Of a DNA stretch of 5,315 bases, positions 1 to 5,315 are shown one piece after another. The notes beneath the pieces are model-generated. The model searched no databases, was not told the DNA's origin, and worked only from the letters and a program-made list of their open reading frames with translations. This DNA comes from Thermotoga sp. (GTDB taxonomy: Bacteria; Thermotogota; Thermotogae; B3-G13), in the NCBI GenBank assembly GCA_003641555.1, contig QNAT01000107.1, positions 1-5,315 of the forward strand, given 5' to 3'. Position 1 is the first letter of the stretch; each line of letters begins with the position of its first letter. The position numbers and the translations under genes are program-made.

Positions 1-203
1 ACTATGAGAAGAGGGATGGTGTAACGATGAGGATACATCTTTTTAGAAAACGTGATGAAATCTACCGCTGCTAAAACTATCCCCATTATAATGCCCAGAG
101 AGTAGTTTCCCTGCACGAATAGCTGAGTTATGGACCAGAAACCAACGGCATTGAAGAGAGCGAGTAATATCCAGATTATGACCTTGCCGATAAGTTTTTT
201 CAC
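1..203 (-). CDS. malF: MalF-type maltose/maltodextrin ABC transporter permease, N-terminal part (cut by window edge)
   Basis: Only the first 67 codons are present; the gene runs off the left edge. The protein begins MKKLIGKVIIWILLALFNAV, a first membrane helix, followed by a second hydrophobic helix (about residues 39-53) and then the segment DFITFSKKMYPHRYTIPLLI. The 'D..xFskk.YP.RYtiP' pattern just before the next membrane helix is typical of the N-terminus of MalF permeases of maltose/maltodextrin ABC importers, which sit in the inner membrane with MalG, MalK and a binding protein. The start is GTG at 203-201. An ATG two bases upstream runs straight into TGA, and a ribosome site (AGGAAGG, 216-210) lies six bases before the GTG. 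It is 11 bases downstream of pspC and probably co-transcribed. Family assignment rests on the N-terminus alone, and sugar specificity cannot be read from it. Confidence 0.8.
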   Translation of the reverse strand, partial: MKKLIGKVIIWILLALFNAVGFWSITQLFVQGNYSLGIIMGIVLAAVDFITFSKKMYPHRYTIPLLI

Positions 204-209
204 ATTTTA

Positions 210-216
210 CCTTCCT
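210..216 (-). promoter_or_regulatory. Ribosome-binding site of malF, overlapping the pspC stop
   Basis: AGGAAGG lies six bases before the GTG start of malF. Its first two bases are part of the TAG stop codon of pspC, so terminating ribosomes sit on the malF initiation region. This supports translational coupling and the choice of GTG as start. Confidence 0.65.
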
Positions 217-619
217 ATCTCTTAAATATGAGATAGATTCCGAAAATTATTAGTGCTATTGCCCATATAAGGCTTACAGAGAAATGTGGTATGAAATGGG
301 CAATGAGGACCAAAATTCCAATAACTGTCAATGTAATGCCAACGATCAAAGGGGCATTATCCCTGGCTTTTTCTACCCATTCCCCTTTTTTTTCATCGTA
401 GGTATAATCACTGTTTTCTACTTTTGCCTCTTCCGATGAACATTCTGGCAACAAGAGCCAGAGTAATAAATATACGAGTATGCCGCTTCCCCAGGTTATC
501 ATCAAAACTATGAATATAATCCTTATAAGGGTAGGATCTACACTCAGATATTCTGCAATTCCCCCACAAACTCCGCCCAATTTTTTATCTTTCCTGGATC
601 TACAGAGTTTTTTATACAT
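215..619 (-). CDS. PspC-domain membrane protein
   Basis: This 134-residue protein has a classic PspC domain at residues 1-60. It opens with a basic stretch and the GGVCGGIAEYLSVDPTLIR motif (15-33), then a membrane helix ending in LVYLLLWLLLPE, the usual end of the domain. A charged linker of about 30 residues (60-90) leads to two more hydrophobic segments near the C-terminus (about 91-110 and 113-131), like the short LiaI/LiaF-type helical tail often joined to PspC. PspC proteins act at the cytoplasmic membrane and in proteobacteria sense envelope stress together with PspA/PspB; no PspA or PspB is seen here, so the role is inferred only. The ATG start overlaps the last 8 bases of alaX and is preceded by GGAGGTGA (630-623). 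The stop is TAG, 11 bases before malF. Confidence 0.9.
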   Translation of the reverse strand: MYKKLCRSRKDKKLGGVCGGIAEYLSVDPTLIRIIFIVLMITWGSGILVYLLLWLLLPECSSEEAKVENSDYTYDEKKGEWVEKARDNAPLIVGITLTVIGILVLIAHFIPHFSVSLIWAIALIIFGIYLIFKR

Positions 620-1787
620 CTTTCACCTCCATGATATTTTGCTTTATATCTCCAAGCATCGATTCAAAACTGCCTTTTTCTTCAAAGAGTAATGTTATAA
701 TGTTCCTTTTTCCACCTCCTCGAAGCGCCAACCTTTCCTTCCAGTTCATAGCATATGATAACACATCATATTTTGCCTTATCTCCTTTACCCAGCATCAA
801 AGAGGGCTTTCCATTTGTTGTACCTAAGAAAAAGACCACATCGTATTTTTTTACCAGTTCTGCGGCTACATATCTCATCATCTCTGCATCCTTAAATTGC
901 CTTAAGATATATCTATCACCATCTTTAACGATGGCATTTGCATATAATTCATCGACTATATAGGATACCAATTCTCTTTTCAATCGTCTCATCATTTTAA
1001 AGGTAGCCATTAATTCTTCATGTTCCCGCTTTACCTTTTCAAATACATCTTTTATTCCTATGGATAACATATTAGAGGTATTATATAATATGGAATTTTT
1101 CAGCTGATAATCTTTAATAGCCCTATTACCGCATAAGAAGTAAACTCTTGTGTTTTTCCCTTTCACCTTTTCCCATTTCAATATCTTTATCAAACCAACT
1201 TCGGCAGTATTCTTCACATGGGTTCCACCACATAGACTGAGATCCACACCTGTGATCTCTACCACTCTTACCTTTGCAGGTAAGTTTTGGGGGATCTTCC
1301 TGAACGGCATCGATGAGACTTTACTCTTATCTACAAAATAAATCTTGACGTCTTTCGCAGCAATTATATATTCGAAGCATTTCATCTCCACCTCTTTTGC
1401 TATCTCTTTCGTTAGATAGATCGTATCCAGGTCTATAGTAGAATATTCTTCACTCATATGGAAGGATAAGGTATGAGCATTAAATTTTTTTTGAAAGACA
1501 GTGCTCAGTATGTGTTGTCCGGTATGCTGCTGGGATACATCGAATCTTCTCTCGAGGTCTATTTCACATAAAACCTCTTTGTTTTTCACATCTTCCGCCA
1601 GTATATGGAGGATTTCATCCCCTTGTTTGATAACGCCAAGAACGCGTTTACCATTTATCGTTCCTCTATCCCCCAATTGTCCTCCTGCTCCGTCCGGGTA
1701 AAAATATGTTCGATCCAGCTTCAGGTGGAACAGTCCCTCGTTATTTACGAATTTCTTCAATATGTTTGCTTTGAACTTCAGAGTCAT
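612..1787 (-). CDS. alaX: Long-form AlaX alanyl-tRNA editing protein (AlaX-L type, with C-terminal DHHA1 domain)
   Basis: This 391-residue free-standing editing protein would hydrolyse Ser-tRNA(Ala) or Gly-tRNA(Ala) in the cytoplasm, correcting alanyl-tRNA synthetase errors. Visible order: an N-terminal barrel with LDRTYFYPDGAGGQLGDRG (24-42), the first zinc pair QQHTGQH (H88, H92), the second zinc pair CGGTH (C186, H190), a charged helical region (about 240-290), and a DHHA1-like C-terminal domain ending with RGGGK (356-360). All four zinc ligands are present and there is no aminoacylation domain, so it is not AlaRS itself. The length fits the long AlaX class found in Firmicutes and thermophiles. 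The start chosen is ATG at 1787, with GGGTGA seven bases upstream and the family's usual N-terminus. An in-frame GTG at 1814 would add nine residues and overlap the cyclase stop as GTGA. Its stop overlaps pspC. Confidence 0.9.
   Translation of the reverse strand: MTLKFKANILKKFVNNEGLFHLKLDRTYFYPDGAGGQLGDRGTINGKRVLGVIKQGDEILHILAEDVKNKEVLCEIDLERRFDVSQQHTGQHILSTVFQKKFNAHTLSFHMSEEYSTIDLDTIYLTKEIAKEVEMKCFEYIIAAKDVKIYFVDKSKVSSMPFRKIPQNLPAKVRVVEITGVDLSLCGGTHVKNTAEVGLIKILKWEKVKGKNTRVYFLCGNRAIKDYQLKNSILYNTSNMLSIGIKDVFEKVKREHEELMATFKMMRRLKRELVSYIVDELYANAIVKDGDRYILRQFKDAEMMRYVAAELVKKYDVVFFLGTTNGKPSLMLGKGDKAKYDVLSYAMNWKERLALRGGGKRNIITLLFEEKGSFESMLGDIKQNIMEVKDV
623..630 (-). promoter_or_regulatory. Strong ribosome-binding site of pspC inside the alaX 3' end
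   Basis: GGAGGTGA, fully complementary to the usual 16S rRNA tail, lies within the last codons of alaX (Met-Glu-Val-Lys) with six bases between GGAGG and the pspC ATG. It fixes the pspC start and implies that the two genes are translated from one message. Confidence 0.8.
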
Positions 1788-1794
1788 CGATTTT

Positions 1795-1800
1795 TCACCC
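1795..1800 (-). promoter_or_regulatory. Ribosome-binding site that favours the alaX start at 1787
   Basis: GGGTGA matches the GGTGA part of the Shine-Dalgarno consensus and stands seven bases before ATG 1787. A purine-rich AGAGAGGAG (1811-1803) also lies here but abuts another ATG (1802) with no spacing and is too far from 1787. The GTG at 1814 has only a poor AGG nearby. Confidence 0.45.
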
Positions 1801-1810
1801 ATCTCCTCTC

Positions 1811-2440
1811 TCACATGCCTATTAAGAAAACTCGTGCCGGTGCCCCATTGCCTTCAGATATCTTGAGAGGTGCACATATCAGTTCGTATTTACCTTCATT
1901 AACTCGAGAAAGGTCTAATCCTTCGATGATTATTATTCCAGCATTCAACAGATACTTATGTACTAAATTTTGGGGACTTTTGTATGTTTCTATGGAGAGA
2001 TAATCTATACCCACGATGTTTACCCTGATATCGGCGAGATATTGAGCAGATTCTATGGTTAAGGAAGTGAAATCTTCATGGAATCTCATATCTTTCCAGA
2101 GTGAGGAATTTGTAGTTTTGAATAAGATATTTTCTCCTTTACGTATATTCAAATCTTTCAATTCCTTTAACCCTATTTCAGGATCTTTTATGTAGACAAC
2201 ACGAACTCTTCCCATCAGTCTCTTCGGTTGGATCTCATCTACGGTAACGCCATCTCTTAAAAAGTGCCTCGGTGCATCTATATGTGTACCTGTATGAGAA
2301 CTCATAACGAGTTTGGATATGTTGTAATCATCACCCTGTTCTATCGATTTTAAATTTTCAGATAGGAATTCAGTATCTCCTGGATATGCTATCATGCCAT
2401 TCTTCAACGTTAAACTCACGTCGTATATCATAAAATGCAC
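1811..2440 (-). CDS. Cyclase / kynurenine-formamidase-like metal-dependent hydrolase
   Basis: This protein of about 209 residues belongs to the cyclase family (Pfam PF04199), divalent-metal hydrolases that include bacterial kynurenine formamidase. The signature HTGTHIDAPRHF is at 49-60, giving likely metal ligands H49, H53 and D55 and the catalytic/second-metal H59. The distal partner site H161 with E173 in IIIEGLDL is also intact, as are the family's NSSLW (111-115) and VGIDYLSIE (143-151) segments and the early PGD (20-22). All active-site residues are present, so it should be an enzyme. No other tryptophan-catabolism gene is in view, so the formamidase reaction is not supported and the substrate is unknown. 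GTG at 2440 is given as start; ATG at 2431, three codons on, fits the family N-terminus equally well, and neither has a strong ribosome site. It lies 12 bases after the glgD-like gene. Confidence 0.88.
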   Translation of the reverse strand: MHFMIYDVSLTLKNGMIAYPGDTEFLSENLKSIEQGDDYNISKLVMSSHTGTHIDAPRHFLRDGVTVDEIQPKRLMGRVRVVYIKDPEIGLKELKDLNIRKGENILFKTTNSSLWKDMRFHEDFTSLTIESAQYLADIRVNIVGIDYLSIETYKSPQNLVHKYLLNAGIIIIEGLDLSRVNEGKYELICAPLKISEGNGAPARVFLIGM

Positions 2441-2452
2441 TTCTTTCTATCA

Positions 2453-3565
2453 TTATGTTACGACAGTACTCTTGCCCACTATTACTGGTTTGTATTCCGT
2501 TCCATGTAGCGTACTTCTTTCCGTTATAATACAATTCTTGTCGATTATGGCATTTACCACCTTTGCCCTTTTTTCTATCCTACTCCCTTCCATAACTATG
2601 GAATTTTCCACATAAGCTCCTGCTTTTATATCAACTGATCTGAATATGATCGAGTTTTTGACCTTTCCTGCTATGATACTTCCCTCCGCTATTATGGAAT
2701 TTTCTGCCATGGGTTCCCCTACGAATTTGACGGGAGCAAGGTCCTTGGATTTAGTGTAGATCCCTCCATCTCCAAGCAACTCGTGTCTTACGCGAGGATT
2801 CAGCATTTCCATATTCACATTATAATAAGATTTCACCGTGTTTATACTTTCCCAAAATCCCTTGAATTCATAAGCGTAGATCTTCAGATCAGATATATGA
2901 GGGAGCAGGATGTTTCTGACAAGGTCGTATCCGTTTATTGATATTGCATCACTTAACAACGATATCAGAAGATCCTTTTCAATGAAATACACACCCATAG
3001 AAGCAAGATCTGTCCTTGGCGATCTCGGTTTTTCTTCAAACCCGATTATTCTTTTATTATCATCTATTTCTATCACACCGAATCTACGCAGTCTTGCCTT
3101 ATCATTTACTTTCTTGCACATTATAGTTATATTTGCATTCTTTTCCTTGTGATACTTGAAAAGGGATTCGTAATTCATTCTATAAATATGTTCACCTGAA
3201 GCGATAAGGGCATGGGAAGTATTTGAACGTTTCAAGATGGTTAGATTTTGGTAGATTGCATCTACAGTTCCTCTGTACCAGGATTTGTGTGTATCCGTGA
3301 TGTAAGGCTGCAAGATGAAAAGTCCACCTTCTTTCCTATCTAATCCCCATTCCTTACCAGAACCCAGGTGATCTGCCAGAGAGCGGGGATTGAATTGAGT
3401 TATGATTCCTACCGTTTCTATCCCGCTATTCACCATGTTGCTCAGGACGAAATCTACGGCTCTGAATTTCCCCCCAACGGGCATTGCAGCGATCGTGCGC
3501 TTGGCAGTTAACGCCTCTAATCTATCCCCTTTGCCGCCTGCTAAAACAAGCCCGAGTATCCTCAT
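2453..3565 (-). CDS. glgD: GlgD-like ADP-glucose pyrophosphorylase paralogue, probably regulatory subunit
   Basis: This 370-residue protein has the full architecture of glucose-1-phosphate adenylyltransferase: a nucleotidyltransferase domain (about 1-255) with LVLAGGKGDRLEALT (6-20), GGKFR (31-35), LSNMVNSGI (41-49) and EKP (178-180), then a C-terminal left-handed beta-helix of hexapeptide repeats (about 270-365). GlgC makes ADP-glucose from ATP and glucose-1-phosphate for glycogen synthesis. Here several positions needed for catalysis differ from GlgC. The Lys of the usual RAKPAV is Ile25. The catalytic Asp of GDHIY is Glu125 (SGEHIY). The metal-binding Asp of GYWRDVGT is Ser240 (GFWESINT). 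Lys179 is kept. The length, and INTVKSYY near 241-248, resemble GlgD subunits, which pair with GlgC and modulate it; hence the call. No glgC partner is in the window. The ATG start has AGAGGA six bases upstream. It lies 16 bases after the DUF4139 gene. Confidence 0.8.
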   Translation of the reverse strand: MRILGLVLAGGKGDRLEALTAKRTIAAMPVGGKFRAVDFVLSNMVNSGIETVGIITQFNPRSLADHLGSGKEWGLDRKEGGLFILQPYITDTHKSWYRGTVDAIYQNLTILKRSNTSHALIASGEHIYRMNYESLFKYHKEKNANITIMCKKVNDKARLRRFGVIEIDDNKRIIGFEEKPRSPRTDLASMGVYFIEKDLLISLLSDAISINGYDLVRNILLPHISDLKIYAYEFKGFWESINTVKSYYNVNMEMLNPRVRHELLGDGGIYTKSKDLAPVKFVGEPMAENSIIAEGSIIAGKVKNSIIFRSVDIKAGAYVENSIVMEGSRIEKRAKVVNAIIDKNCIITERSTLHGTEYKPVIVGKSTVVT

Positions 3566-3581
3566 ATTCCATCCTCTCTTC

Positions 3582-4904
3582 TCAATAGCTGAAATCTACT
3601 CCATAGGTGAAAGAAAACTCTCCTTTCTCTTTCACAGGGATGAAGAATACACACTCATTTGCACTCGCGCGTTTGTATTTCACGTTATTCGATACATGCA
3701 TTATGTTTGCAGATAGGGGTATTTCATCATGGATCTCAACAGTAACCTTTGCATTTGTGTTGTTCTTAACAGTAAAACCGATCGTTTCCATGTAGTGATT
3801 CTTAGTGATCTTTCTCTTCTCCTTTATCCATTTTCCCGCAAGGATATCGTATGCCTTGCCGTATCTCAACTTCACTTCTTCTCCTCTAGATATATCATCT
3901 ATATTGACTTCACCTAAAAGGATATCAGTATTTTTCATTTTTCTGTATATCTTGAATTGCCCCTCTGGAAAAGGTAAATATAGACTCGATTTCTCATCGT
4001 TCGATATGATGTAAGTCATATCTGCGTTGACAAATGTACGAGTACCGTAATCCCATCCGAAATCGAATGTGTACTTTTTTGCCAGTTTAACTATTCTGGG
4101 AGACATGAATTCTCGATAGATATTTTCATTAGAAGGAAGTGTTATCTTTCCTTCCAGCGGATACAGGTAATATCCTCCTATACCCTTTGGAGATAACCCA
4201 GGGGAGATTGACTCCGTCTTCATAATCCCAATCCCTTTTTCGGAAGGGCGATAACCCATGTTTTTAGTAGTGTATATCTTTCCAGAAAAAAGGATACAAT
4301 TGACATCCTTAAATGTTTTATCTGTCTTGTTATCTATAGAATACATGGCGGATAACAAACCTCTACTTTCATCTAACACATGTAAAGTATATAAGGCTTG
4401 CCAGGATATACCATTCATCTGATAAGAATAGGGAAAGAGTTTTATCGGTTTTCTTAGTTTCACATCGAAATACGCGTTTTGATCCACATTCGAGATATCG
4501 GGAAGATTTACATAAAAAGTACTTCGGGGTAGAACATAAACTGAAACCCCGCTACGTATTATGAAATGTCCTCCTTCTATAGAAAGGAGCTTTCCAGCAA
4601 GGTAGTTACCATTGGATAGGATATGTATTACTTTACCCAGGCTTCTATCCAAGATCTCATCTTCCGATAGCTTTTCTGCGGGATGAAAAGTATATTCCTC
4701 TAATAAAATTCCTGTCGCAAGAAAGGACAGGCTATCTGGAATAACAGACATCGGGGTAGAGATCTGAATATGAGTTGCAGGAGCATCGGATACCAATGAT
4801 TCCTGTAAAAGAGCTGTATCATCATAAATAGCCAGCGTTCCTGCTATAGACAAGATTGGAAAGAAAAGCAATATCGTAAATGCTACATATAGGACCTGTT
4901 TCAT
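3582..4904 (-). CDS. Secreted DUF4139-domain protein of unknown function
   Basis: This 440-residue protein starts with a clear signal peptide: MK, a hydrophobic core VLYVAFTILLFFPIL, and SIAG, with cleavage likely near residue 21. There is no lipobox cysteine. An N-terminal beta-rich unit carries the pattern 'GKVIHILSNGNYLAGKLLSIEGG' split across residues 90-112, which is the 'write G.V / G.LL' strand pair that precedes DUF4139. The DUF4139-like region follows from about 160, with NGISWQALYTLHV (164-176), YSIDNKTDKTFKDV (188-201), the LYLPFPEGQFKIY strand and LRYGKAYDIL (346-355). No catalytic motif is evident. The family is widespread and its function unknown, so export to the envelope or medium is the only firm statement. 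It is the first gene of the apparent operon. The ATG start is well supported by AGAGGTGATC (4918-4909). The family call is from recalled motif patterns, not a search. Confidence 0.75.
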   Translation of the reverse strand: MKQVLYVAFTILLFFPILSIAGTLAIYDDTALLQESLVSDAPATHIQISTPMSVIPDSLSFLATGILLEEYTFHPAEKLSEDEILDRSLGKVIHILSNGNYLAGKLLSIEGGHFIIRSGVSVYVLPRSTFYVNLPDISNVDQNAYFDVKLRKPIKLFPYSYQMNGISWQALYTLHVLDESRGLLSAMYSIDNKTDKTFKDVNCILFSGKIYTTKNMGYRPSEKGIGIMKTESISPGLSPKGIGGYYLYPLEGKITLPSNENIYREFMSPRIVKLAKKYTFDFGWDYGTRTFVNADMTYIISNDEKSSLYLPFPEGQFKIYRKMKNTDILLGEVNIDDISRGEEVKLRYGKAYDILAGKWIKEKRKITKNHYMETIGFTVKNNTNAKVTVEIHDEIPLSANIMHVSNNVKYKRASANECVFFIPVKEKGEFSFTYGVDFSY

Positions 4905-4908
4905 GAGC

Positions 4909-4918
4909 GATCACCTCT
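4909..4918 (-). promoter_or_regulatory. Ribosome-binding site of the DUF4139 gene
   Basis: AGAGGTGATC matches the extended anti-Shine-Dalgarno complement over nearly its whole length and leaves six bases between GAGGTGA and the ATG at 4904, which settles the start of the first operon gene. Confidence 0.75.
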
Positions 4919-4963
4919 TTTTATTATGCCTAAAGAACTATCATAATCTTCTGTAGCCTAAAT

Positions 4964-5019
4964 ATCATTCCCATTTTATCATATATACCATTTCTCTGAC
5001 AAATTCATAATCATTCCCA
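4964..5019 (-). repeat. 10-bp direct repeat flanking the promoter, possible operator pair
   Basis: TGGGAATGAT occurs on the minus strand at 5019-5010, just upstream of the -35 box, and again at 4973-4964, overlapping the end of the -10 box and the predicted start point. The copies are 46 bases apart. A near copy lacking one A (TGGGATGAT) lies at 5108-5100, and the shorter TGGGAAT at 5148-5142. The arrangement is what a regulator bound on both sides of a promoter would need, but no regulator is known here. Confidence 0.35.
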
Positions 5020-5208
5020 AAATCCCAGTTAGAAACCAAAAAGAGGGTAACCCCATAGAATCTGTCTGCACTCTTTCAAAAATTCAGTAAAACTTCGAAA
5101 TCATCCCAGCAAATATTCATTATTTTTGACAAAATCGACAAATTCCCAAACGTTATTCCCTCCTCTTCTCAAAAGGGTCTTTAAATGCCATTCATTTTTT
5201 TCTCTTTT
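4965..5208 (-). pseudogene. Possible decayed small gene: coding-like fragments in shifted frames
   Basis: Three successive minus-strand stretches read like protein but lie in different frames. The first is MAFKDPFEKRRE from ATG 5191, ending at TAA 5155-5153. The second is a frame open from 5208 to TAA 5031-5029 with a single internal TGA (5103-5101), containing NNVWEFVDFVKNNEYLLG before it and FTEFLKECRQILWGYPLF after it. The third is NWDFGNDYEFVREMVYMIKW, ending at TGA 4967-4965. Each join would need a one-base shift in the same direction. The pieces are rich in amphipathic helix and aromatic residues, but no family is recognised. The promoter lies inside the third piece. An alternative is that this is simply purine-rich noncoding DNA in which such short frames arise by chance. 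Confidence 0.25.
4973..5002 (-). promoter_or_regulatory. Sigma70-type promoter for the operon
   Basis: On the minus strand TTGTCA (5002-4997, one mismatch to TTGACA) is followed after 18 bases by TAAAAT (4978-4973, one mismatch to TATAAT), with a TG one base before the -10 box as in extended -10 promoters. Transcription would begin near 4966, giving a leader of about 60 bases before the DUF4139 ATG. No other gene start between here and the left edge has a comparable promoter or spacing. This is prediction from consensus only. Confidence 0.6.
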
Positions 5209-5218
5209 TCACCTCCTT
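5209..5218 (-). promoter_or_regulatory. Near-perfect ribosome-binding site without an intact gene
   Basis: AAGGAGGTGA is an ideal Shine-Dalgarno sequence, but downstream starts are unproductive: ATG 5195 encodes only four residues, ATG 5191 only twelve, and the GTG inside the site six. The spacing to these ATGs is longer than usual. It probably once served the decayed reading frame to its left, or serves a tiny leader peptide. Confidence 0.45.
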
Positions 5219-5227
5219 TTTCCGATC

Positions 5228-5315
5228 CTAACCGAATCCAGAGGCAAGACATCTATTCCGTATTCTCTTTATCTCCTCGAATTGCCTCTTATCGCACGAT
5301 AATGCCCAATACACC
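5228..5315 (-). CDS. C-terminal end of an unidentified gene entering from the right edge
   Basis: One minus-strand frame is open from the window edge to a TAG at 5230-5228 and gives 28 residues, including DKRQFEEIKRIRNRCLASGF just before the stop. The Ile/Lys/Arg/Glu-rich composition and AGA/ATA codons match the neighbouring genes, while the other two frames close within about 45 bases. The fragment is too short to name. Its end is 10 bases before the orphan ribosome site at 5209-5218, which is typical operon spacing. An open frame of this length can also arise by chance. Confidence 0.4.
   Translation of the reverse strand, partial: VYWALSCDKRQFEEIKRIRNRCLASGFG
5240..5289. repeat. 8-bp inverted repeat with 34-base loop
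   Basis: AGAGGCAA at 5240-5247 is the exact reverse complement of TTGCCTCT at 5282-5289. The loop is long and no T-run follows, so it is not an obvious terminator. It lies inside the putative C-terminal coding fragment and may be chance. Confidence 0.3.

Noticed and set aside
631..963. 110-codon plus-strand open frame
   Set aside because: It is antisense to the DHHA1 part of alaX, is Ser/Phe/Pro-rich as expected of a shadow frame, and has no ribosome site.
1605..2003. 132-codon plus-strand open frame spanning the alaX/cyclase junction
   Set aside because: It is antisense to two genes with intact family motifs, has no ribosome site and gives no recognisable protein.
3402..3716. 104-codon plus-strand open frame across the glgD-like/DUF4139 junction
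   Set aside because: Antisense shadow of well-supported minus-strand genes; the translation resembles no protein family.
5029..5070. GGGGTTACCC followed by CTCTTTTT on the minus strand, looking like a terminator
   Set aside because: The stem can only be about three G-C pairs with a tiny loop, too weak for an intrinsic terminator; it also lies upstream of the better promoter.
5101..5103. In-frame TGA read as selenocysteine or as a reassigned sense codon
   Set aside because: TGA is the normal stop of the cyclase and DUF4139 genes, and no selenocysteine-insertion hairpin is apparent after it.
4905..5315. tRNA, CRISPR array or riboswitch in the long gene-free stretch
   Set aside because: No cloverleaf arms, no regularly spaced identical repeats, and no recognisable riboswitch core were found on either strand by eye.

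Overview
The window is bacterial, A+T-rich, and read almost entirely from the minus strand. Six co-directional genes, the last cut by the left edge, fill about 4,900 bases with junctions of 23 bases or less or with overlaps. In transcription order (right to left) they are: a secreted DUF4139-type protein, a GlgD-like ADP-glucose pyrophosphorylase paralogue, a cyclase/kynurenine-formamidase-family metal hydrolase, a long AlaX-type alanyl-tRNA editing protein, a PspC-domain membrane protein, and the N-terminus of a MalF-type maltose/maltodextrin ABC transporter permease. Heavy use of AGA/AGG arginine and ATA isoleucine codons, Lys/Glu/Ile-rich proteins, strong GGAGGTGA-like ribosome sites, and the MalF plus GlgD-like pair suggest a thermophilic fermenter of the Thermotogota/Dictyoglomota/Caldisericota kind. 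That placement is an inference, not a proof.

Layout by region: 1-203 holds the malF start (GTG). 215-619 holds pspC, whose start overlaps the end of alaX by 8 bases. 612-1787 holds alaX, with a possible upstream GTG at 1814 that would overlap the cyclase stop by 4 bases. 1811-2440 is the cyclase-family gene, 2453-3565 the glgD-like gene, and 3582-4904 the DUF4139 gene. No terminator was seen between these genes, so one transcript is likely. A good sigma70-type promoter on the minus strand (4973-5002), flanked by a 10-bp direct repeat, probably drives the set.

The right end, 4905-5315, has no intact gene. It holds the promoter and leader, a block of short coding-like fragments in shifted frames that may be a decayed small gene (about 4965-5208), a near-perfect but apparently orphan ribosome-binding site (5209-5218), and what looks like the C-terminal tail of another minus-strand gene entering from the right edge (stop at 5228).

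How the genes may work together: MalF imports maltodextrins, and the GlgD-like protein would be a regulatory subunit of ADP-glucose synthesis for glycogen, so the two ends of the operon link sugar uptake with storage. The three genes between them (hydrolase, tRNA-editing factor, PspC stress protein) have no obvious carbohydrate role. The most notable observation is that the GlgD-like protein keeps the fold but has substitutions at several positions needed for catalysis.
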